Origin: Anaerococcus tetradius ATCC 35098
Lineage (GTDB): Bacteria > Bacillota > Clostridia > Tissierellales > Peptoniphilaceae
Length of the DNA: 38,282 bases
Assembly (NCBI RefSeq): GCF_000159095.1
Contig: NZ_GG666295.1
Coordinates: forward strand, 425,465 to 463,746
Reading direction: 5' to 3'
Shown: in pieces, positions 34,177 to 38,282 of the stretch
Layout of the letters: the number at the start of each line of letters is the position of its first letter
How positions within the stretch are numbered: position 1 is the stretch's first letter
The notes under the pieces: generated by a model
Seen by the model: the letters and a program-made list of their open reading frames with translations, nothing else
Database searches by the model: none
What the model was told of the DNA's origin: nothing
Made by a program: the position numbers and the translations under genes

Positions 34177-35916
34177 ATGCACGAATTGAAATTTTTAATT
34201 AAAAAGATGGCTCATTTGGAGCCAATCATGTTTTTACTAATCGCACTTTACGGTCTATTTGTAGGGATCAAGCCCTTCTTATGGATTATTTCACCTGCCT
34301 ATATTTTAGAAAATTACCAGAAAAATCCTAAAATTTTTCCAGTATTTTTCCTAGGCTTATTTTTTATTTCTTCATTAATCAGCTTTTTTGATGCCTTTGT
34401 CATGGGCAATTACAGGATGAGGATGAACCACGTCCGTTATAAGCTAATGAATATGATTACAGAGTATTCACTCTATCTACCCTACGCCAAGAAAAAGGAA
34501 AAGTCAGAATCCGAAAAAATAAGTGATGCCATGAAGGCTGTAGAATCGCCTTGGCTCGGAGCTGGTGGCATAATGATGGATTTGCCAAATGTTTTTGCCA
34601 TGGTAATTTCTATCGGTGGTTTTTTGTGGATATTTACATCTATGGACCTATGGGTTCTTGCTACAACCATTATCCTAAGCATAATTTCCTGGTTGCTTTT
34701 AAACCAAGTTACAAAATCATATAATAACTATTGGGGCGATATGAGTCCAAATTGGGATAAGTTCACCAAACTCAATAACGAAATGAAATCTCCCCTATCT
34801 AAGCAAGATATTTTGATTTTCGATACCATAAGGATATTTAAGTCCTATTATGGAAAAACTAATAAGGATAGGATAAATCGCCTAGAAGGAGTCAATACTA
34901 AGACTTTAAGACTTTTCACTCTGGCAAATGTTTTTAACCTAATTAGGGATGGACTTATTATCTATTGGCTAATGACAGGTCTTGTCGCTGGAAGGATTTC
35001 TCTAGCAAATTTTTATGTCTATTTTACGGCAATCTTTGCTTTTATTGCCTTTAACCACGAGACCATGTGGTTTTTTTCTGATATCAGGAGAAACTTCACC
35101 ATGTTTAAGCCATTTTTTAAGATTACAGATGTCTATAAGGATGAAAAACAAGAAATTTATCTAGAACAAGTAGAAATCGTCCTTGACAATGTTTCTTTCA
35201 AATATCCAGGTACAGATGACTATGTTCTTAAAGACATAAATCTAAGGATAAAAGACTCAGAAACCATCGCCCTTGTAGGAGAAAATGGTGCAGGCAAATC
35301 TACCCTCGCCCTCCTTCTCGCAGGTCTGTACGAACCAACAGAAGGCAAAATTCTTATAAATGGAGAAGATATAAAGGATTCTCAGATAGACTATAAAAAG
35401 CTAATCTCAGCAGTATTTCAAGATTCAAATCTTTTGCCCTTTTCCTTTAAAGAAAATATCCTAATGACGACTTGGGATAGAAACATAGATGATATCTACA
35501 AAATGACCCACCTTGATGAAATTATAAATAAATACGAGAAAAAAGATAAGCAAACTCTTTTAAGAATTTTAGACAATGACGGGGTCGACTTGTCTGGGGG
35601 TCAAAAGCAAAGGCTATTTTTAGCTCGTGCTATTGCAAAATCTAAGGCCAAACTTTTAATCCTAGATGAGCCAACAGCCCAACTTGATGCCCTAAATGAA
35701 AGAGAGCTTTATATGCTATATGATGATTTGACAAAAGATAAGTCTTCGATTTTTATCTCCCACAGGCTGGCATCGACTAAGTTTTGTGATAGGATAATTT
35801 ATCTTAAAGACGGGAAGATTCTCGCAAATGGGACTCATGATGAATTAATGAAGGCGTGCGAAGATTATAAAGACCTCTATAAGCTCCAGGCAAAAAATTA
35901 CAAGGAGGTCCTATGA
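34177..35916 (+). CDS. ABC exporter half-transporter, canonical ATPase
   Basis: 579 aa: about six membrane helices (residues 15-310) and an ATPase. Walker A GENGAGKST is at 368-376, signature LSGGQ at 472-476, Walker B LLILDEP at 493-499 and H-loop His529. All catalytic motifs are canonical. It overlaps the next exporter gene by 4 bp, so the two form a heterodimer. By analogy to BmrCD-type pairs, which are controlled by a leader peptide, a drug or peptide exporter is likely, but the substrate is unknown. Confidence 0.93.
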   Translation: MHELKFLIKKMAHLEPIMFLLIALYGLFVGIKPFLWIISPAYILENYQKNPKIFPVFFLGLFFISSLISFFDAFVMGNYRMRMNHVRYKLMNMITEYSLYLPYAKKKEKSESEKISDAMKAVESPWLGAGGIMMDLPNVFAMVISIGGFLWIFTSMDLWVLATTIILSIISWLLLNQVTKSYNNYWGDMSPNWDKFTKLNNEMKSPLSKQDILIFDTIRIFKSYYGKTNKDRINRLEGVNTKTLRLFTLANVFNLIRDGLIIYWLMTGLVAGRISLANFYVYFTAIFAFIAFNHETMWFFSDIRRNFTMFKPFFKITDVYKDEKQEIYLEQVEIVLDNVSFKYPGTDDYVLKDINLRIKDSETIALVGENGAGKSTLALLLAGLYEPTEGKILINGEDIKDSQIDYKKLISAVFQDSNLLPFSFKENILMTTWDRNIDDIYKMTHLDEIINKYEKKDKQTLLRILDNDGVDLSGGQKQRLFLARAIAKSKAKLLILDEPTAQLDALNERELYMLYDDLTKDKSSIFISHRLASTKFCDRIIYLKDGKILANGTHDELMKACEDYKDLYKLQAKNYKEVL

Positions 35917-37673
35917 AAAATATAATAAAACTTTTTAAAGAAATAGACAAGATTCATAAAGCTTTCACCCTTAGGGTAATTATCACAAACCTTGTTCTGG
36001 GATTATTGCCACTTATAAATATTTTTGCTCCAAAACTAATAATAGATGAGCTTATGGGAGCTAAAAGAATTTCCTACTGCCTAGGTTTTGGTCTTTTGCT
36101 TATAGGTCTAGGTTTTTTCAAAGAAGTAACCCATAGATGGCTAAACAATTATCTAACTCTCACCTTTGGAGATATGTCAGATAAACTTACTTTCAAGATT
36201 GCAAAAAAATCCCTAAGGCTACCCATAGAAAAATCCGACTCCAAGGAAATCCAGGATATGATGGAACAAGCCCACTATGCAGTTTGGGAAATGTTCACCC
36301 TCTATGACATAATAGTTTTGGTAATATCAGCAGTTATTACTGGAATTTTATCTTTGGGAATATTGGTAAAATTAAATCCAGCCATCATTATTCTTTTAGT
36401 TTTACTAGTTTTGATCAATAAAAAAATAGTAACATTAATTAAAGAAAATGAATTAAAATACCAGGAAAATAATATTTCTGATATGAGGTCTTATAGGTTT
36501 TTTGCTAACTTTGCAGCAGATCTAAGATATTTTAAAGATTTAGAAATCTATGACGGTCAGGACCTGGTTTTAGAAAAAGCAGAATACTACCAACAAGAAA
36601 TGATTGATTCTTCAACCGACTACTTCAATAAAAACGGAATCTACACTGGAATAATGAATGTGAGCGCTAATGGCTCGATTATCCTAACTTTAATTTACCT
36701 CACCTACAAACTAATCGATAAGACAATTAGCCTTGCAAACTTTACCATGTATTTTTCCTCCCTAATCCAAGTAATAAATGCAACCAACCTAATCCAGCAA
36801 AACTACGCCAAGGTTATTTCTGTAAATGCTCAATTAGAAGTATTTTTTAACTTCCTTGAAATGGAAGAAGGCCTCCTTGATAAGGGAGAAATCACCGATT
36901 TTGATACAAATGAGATTAGGATTAGATTTGAAAATGTATCATTTAAGTATCCAGCAAGTGAATCTTACGTCCTAAAGGACGCTTCATTTGAGATAGGAAA
37001 TGGAGAAACCATAGCCCTAGTAGGCAAAAATGGAGCTGGTAAATCTACCATAGTCAAGCTCTTGTGCAAGTTTTACGAACCAACAGAGGGAGCCATCTAC
37101 CTAAATGATATAGATATAGCTAAGATTTCGACAAAGAAATACTATGAGATTCTTTCACCTACCTTCCAGGACTTTAGGCTCTTTCCCTTTAGGATTAGCG
37201 AAAATATCACAAGTAAACTAAAGGATGATATAGGAAAAGACGACTACAAAAAAATGGATACGGACTTTGACCTTCTTAATCTATCAAACTGGGTTGATAA
37301 GCAAGTAGAAAAGGAAGATACTTTCCTAACTTATCTTTTCTCAGATAAGTCTGTCGAGCCATCAGGTGGTATTGGTCAAAAACTTGCCCTTGCCCGATCA
37401 ATCTTCCATGAGGGGAAATTTTTCATAATGGATGAACCAACCAGCGCCCTAGACCCAAGAAGTGAAGAGGAAATCTTTGAAAATATGCTAAAAATCTCCA
37501 AAGGTCAAACTTCCCTCTTCATCTCCCACAGGCTATCATCTACCAAGTATGCAGATAGGATTATAGTTTGTGATGATGGGAAAATCACTGAAAATGGTAG
37601 CCACGAGGAGCTTATGAAGGAAGATGGACTCTACAAGGAGATGTTCGAAAGTCAGGCTAGTTTGTATGCCTAG
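35913..37673 (+). CDS. ABC exporter half-transporter, atypical signature
   Basis: 586 aa: N-terminal membrane domain (about 20-300) and ATPase with Walker A GKNGAGKST at 371-379, Walker B FFIMDEP at 503-509 with catalytic Glu508, and H-loop His539. The signature reads PSGGI at 483-487 instead of LSGGQ, so the ATP site that includes it should be weakened. This asymmetry is usual for heterodimeric exporters. It is the partner of the preceding gene, with a coupled start (ATGA). Confidence 0.92.
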   Translation: MKNIIKLFKEIDKIHKAFTLRVIITNLVLGLLPLINIFAPKLIIDELMGAKRISYCLGFGLLLIGLGFFKEVTHRWLNNYLTLTFGDMSDKLTFKIAKKSLRLPIEKSDSKEIQDMMEQAHYAVWEMFTLYDIIVLVISAVITGILSLGILVKLNPAIIILLVLLVLINKKIVTLIKENELKYQENNISDMRSYRFFANFAADLRYFKDLEIYDGQDLVLEKAEYYQQEMIDSSTDYFNKNGIYTGIMNVSANGSIILTLIYLTYKLIDKTISLANFTMYFSSLIQVINATNLIQQNYAKVISVNAQLEVFFNFLEMEEGLLDKGEITDFDTNEIRIRFENVSFKYPASESYVLKDASFEIGNGETIALVGKNGAGKSTIVKLLCKFYEPTEGAIYLNDIDIAKISTKKYYEILSPTFQDFRLFPFRISENITSKLKDDIGKDDYKKMDTDFDLLNLSNWVDKQVEKEDTFLTYLFSDKSVEPSGGIGQKLALARSIFHEGKFFIMDEPTSALDPRSEEEIFENMLKISKGQTSLFISHRLSSTKYADRIIVCDDGKITENGSHEELMKEDGLYKEMFESQASLYA

Positions 37674-37716
37674 ATGAAATTTACGGCAAAGACTTAAAAA
37701 TTCCATATAAAGGCAC

Positions 37717-37752
37717 AAAAAGAGGTCAGCTTAACTGACCTCTAATTTTTTT
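37717..37752. terminator. Bidirectional terminator
   Basis: AGAGGTCAG (37721-37729) pairs perfectly with CTGACCTCT (37735-37743), with an A-run before and a T-run after. It separates the exporter operon from the convergent surface-protein gene, whose stop codon lies at its edge. Confidence 0.9.
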
Positions 37753-37865
37753 ACTCTTCGTCTTCTTTTTTAGATTTAAGAAGTGAAAGACCTGCGCCTG
37801 CTGAAATTAATGCTAGGAGTGGAGATACGAGTGCTTCTACACCTGTCTTAACATTAGGGTTGGCG

Positions 37866-37931
37866 TTTTTATTAGCACTTGCTTCTGCCTTATTTGCTTT
37901 TTTATCAGCACTTGCTTCTGCCTTATTCGCT
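37866..37931 (-). repeat. Two 33-bp tandem repeats (KKANKAEASA stalk)
   Basis: 37866-37898 and 37899-37931 are 33-bp units differing at two positions. They encode KKANKAEASA(D/N) in the anchor-proximal stalk. Confidence 0.85.
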
Positions 37932-37960
37932 TTTTTATTAGCTTCTGCTTTAGGAGCTTC

Positions 37961-38013
37961 TTTTGGAGTTTCTTTCTCTTTTGAGTTTCTTTCTCTTTTG
38001 GAGTTTCTTTCTC
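37961..38013 (-). repeat. Tandem 18-bp repeats (EKETPK) with a 17-bp middle unit
   Basis: Units at 37961-37978 and 37996-38013 are identical 18-mers. The middle unit 37979-37995 lacks one G (TTTTGAG instead of TTTTGGAG on the plus strand). The missing base causes the frameshift in the surface-protein gene. Confidence 0.92.
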
Positions 38014-38282
38014 TTCTACTTTGCCAGCTTCTTTGGCTATCTTTTTGTAAACGTGAGCTGTGTCTCCATCTTTAGTTTTTACTGTTCCTACAAATTCATA
38101 TCCTTCTGGATCTTTACCTTTTTCAACACTTCCATTCTTTGGATCCTTTAATTGATTTCCATTTTCATCTACCCAAATAGTTGTGTTATTTTCTATTGGC
38201 TTAGATGGTTGGTCTGGAATAGATGGGATTGATGGTGTTGGTGTTGGAGGAGTTTCTTCTTTCTTCTTGTAAATGTGTTTGA

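Larger units (their letters stand above)
37751..38282 (-). pseudogene. C-terminal part of a wall-anchored repeat surface protein, frameshifted
   Basis: Read on the minus strand, the window edge enters a repeat-rich protein. It has a proline-rich spacer (TPPTPTPSIPSIP), then a domain beginning TTIWVDENGNQLKDP and ending HVYKK, preceded by the end of a similar repeat (HIYKK). Then come EKETPK repeats and an Ala/Lys-rich stalk (KKANKAEASAD twice). The end has the layout of a sorting signal: NPNVKTG, a hydrophobic stretch, then KSKKEDEE. One base is missing in the second EKETPK unit (37979-37995 is 17 bp, not 18), which throws the frame into a stop near 37838 and cuts off the anchor. The N-terminus lies outside the window. 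Confidence 0.85.

Noticed and set aside
37860-38151. Plus-strand Leu/Phe-rich ORFs at the right end
   Set aside because: They are the complement of the Lys/Glu-rich repeats of the surface protein.
1-38282. CRISPR arrays, insertion sequences or phage genes
   Set aside because: No regularly spaced repeats, transposase, integrase or structural phage genes are visible.

Overview
The window is low-GC DNA from an anaerobic, Gram-positive Firmicute. The protein sequences, the gene orders (rpmG-secE-nusG-rplK-rplA-rplJ-rplL; hrcA-grpE-dnaK-dnaJ-mtaB-HIT-rpsU) and a surface-protein repeat of the kind seen in Gram-positive anaerobic cocci suggest the Peptoniphilaceae (Anaerococcus-like). This placement is an inference from sequence character, not a database match.

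Layout. (1) 86-4383 is accessory DNA: tRNA-Thr(GGU), then a minus-strand ribosomally made peptide cluster. It reads Cys-rich precursor 1, radical SAM/SPASM maturase, Cys-rich precursor 2 (interrupted by an in-frame TAA), hairpin, ABC exporter. A truncated zinc metallopeptidase remnant follows. (2) 4479-8480 holds a Fur/PerR-type regulator with a palindromic operator, then rplL, rplJ with an L10-type leader and attenuator, rplA, rplK, nusG, secE and rpmG. (3) 8487-12304 holds an unknown gene and glmM, then divergently a TrmN6-like methyltransferase, rsmI and a Nim-like flavoprotein. (4) 12306-12471 is a large inverted-repeat element containing the terminator of the riboflavin operon. (5) 12497-16659 is the FMN-riboswitch-controlled operon ribD-ribE-ribBA-ribH plus a coupled HAD phosphatase. 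(6) 16804-23473 is rpsU, HIT, mtaB, dnaJ, dnaK, grpE and hrcA, under a CIRCE element. (7) 24634-29655 holds hemW, a GNAT, a Fur-box-controlled cupin/flavin reductase pair, a uracil-DNA glycosylase, lepA and lepB. (8) 29736-33980 holds rpsT, holA, comEC and a divergent unknown gene, the last two sharing a 40-bp palindromic promoter region. (9) 34017-37743 is a heterodimeric ABC exporter behind a short leader peptide and mutually exclusive hairpins. (10) 37751 to the end is the C-terminal part of a wall-anchored surface protein with a one-base frameshift in a tandem repeat.

Two systems stand out. The first is the peptide cluster. Its two precursors share their N- and C-terminal motifs and their length but have different cysteine cores, and one carries a premature stop. 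The second is the ABC exporter pair at the right end. Its leader (extended -10 promoter, 12-codon ORF with its own RBS, anti-Shine-Dalgarno segment complementary to the exporter RBS, competing stem) has the architecture of a ribosome-stalling translational attenuator. The Fur/PerR-type regulator and the perfect 7-1-7 Fur box near 26.6 kb may belong to one metal or redox regulatory circuit.
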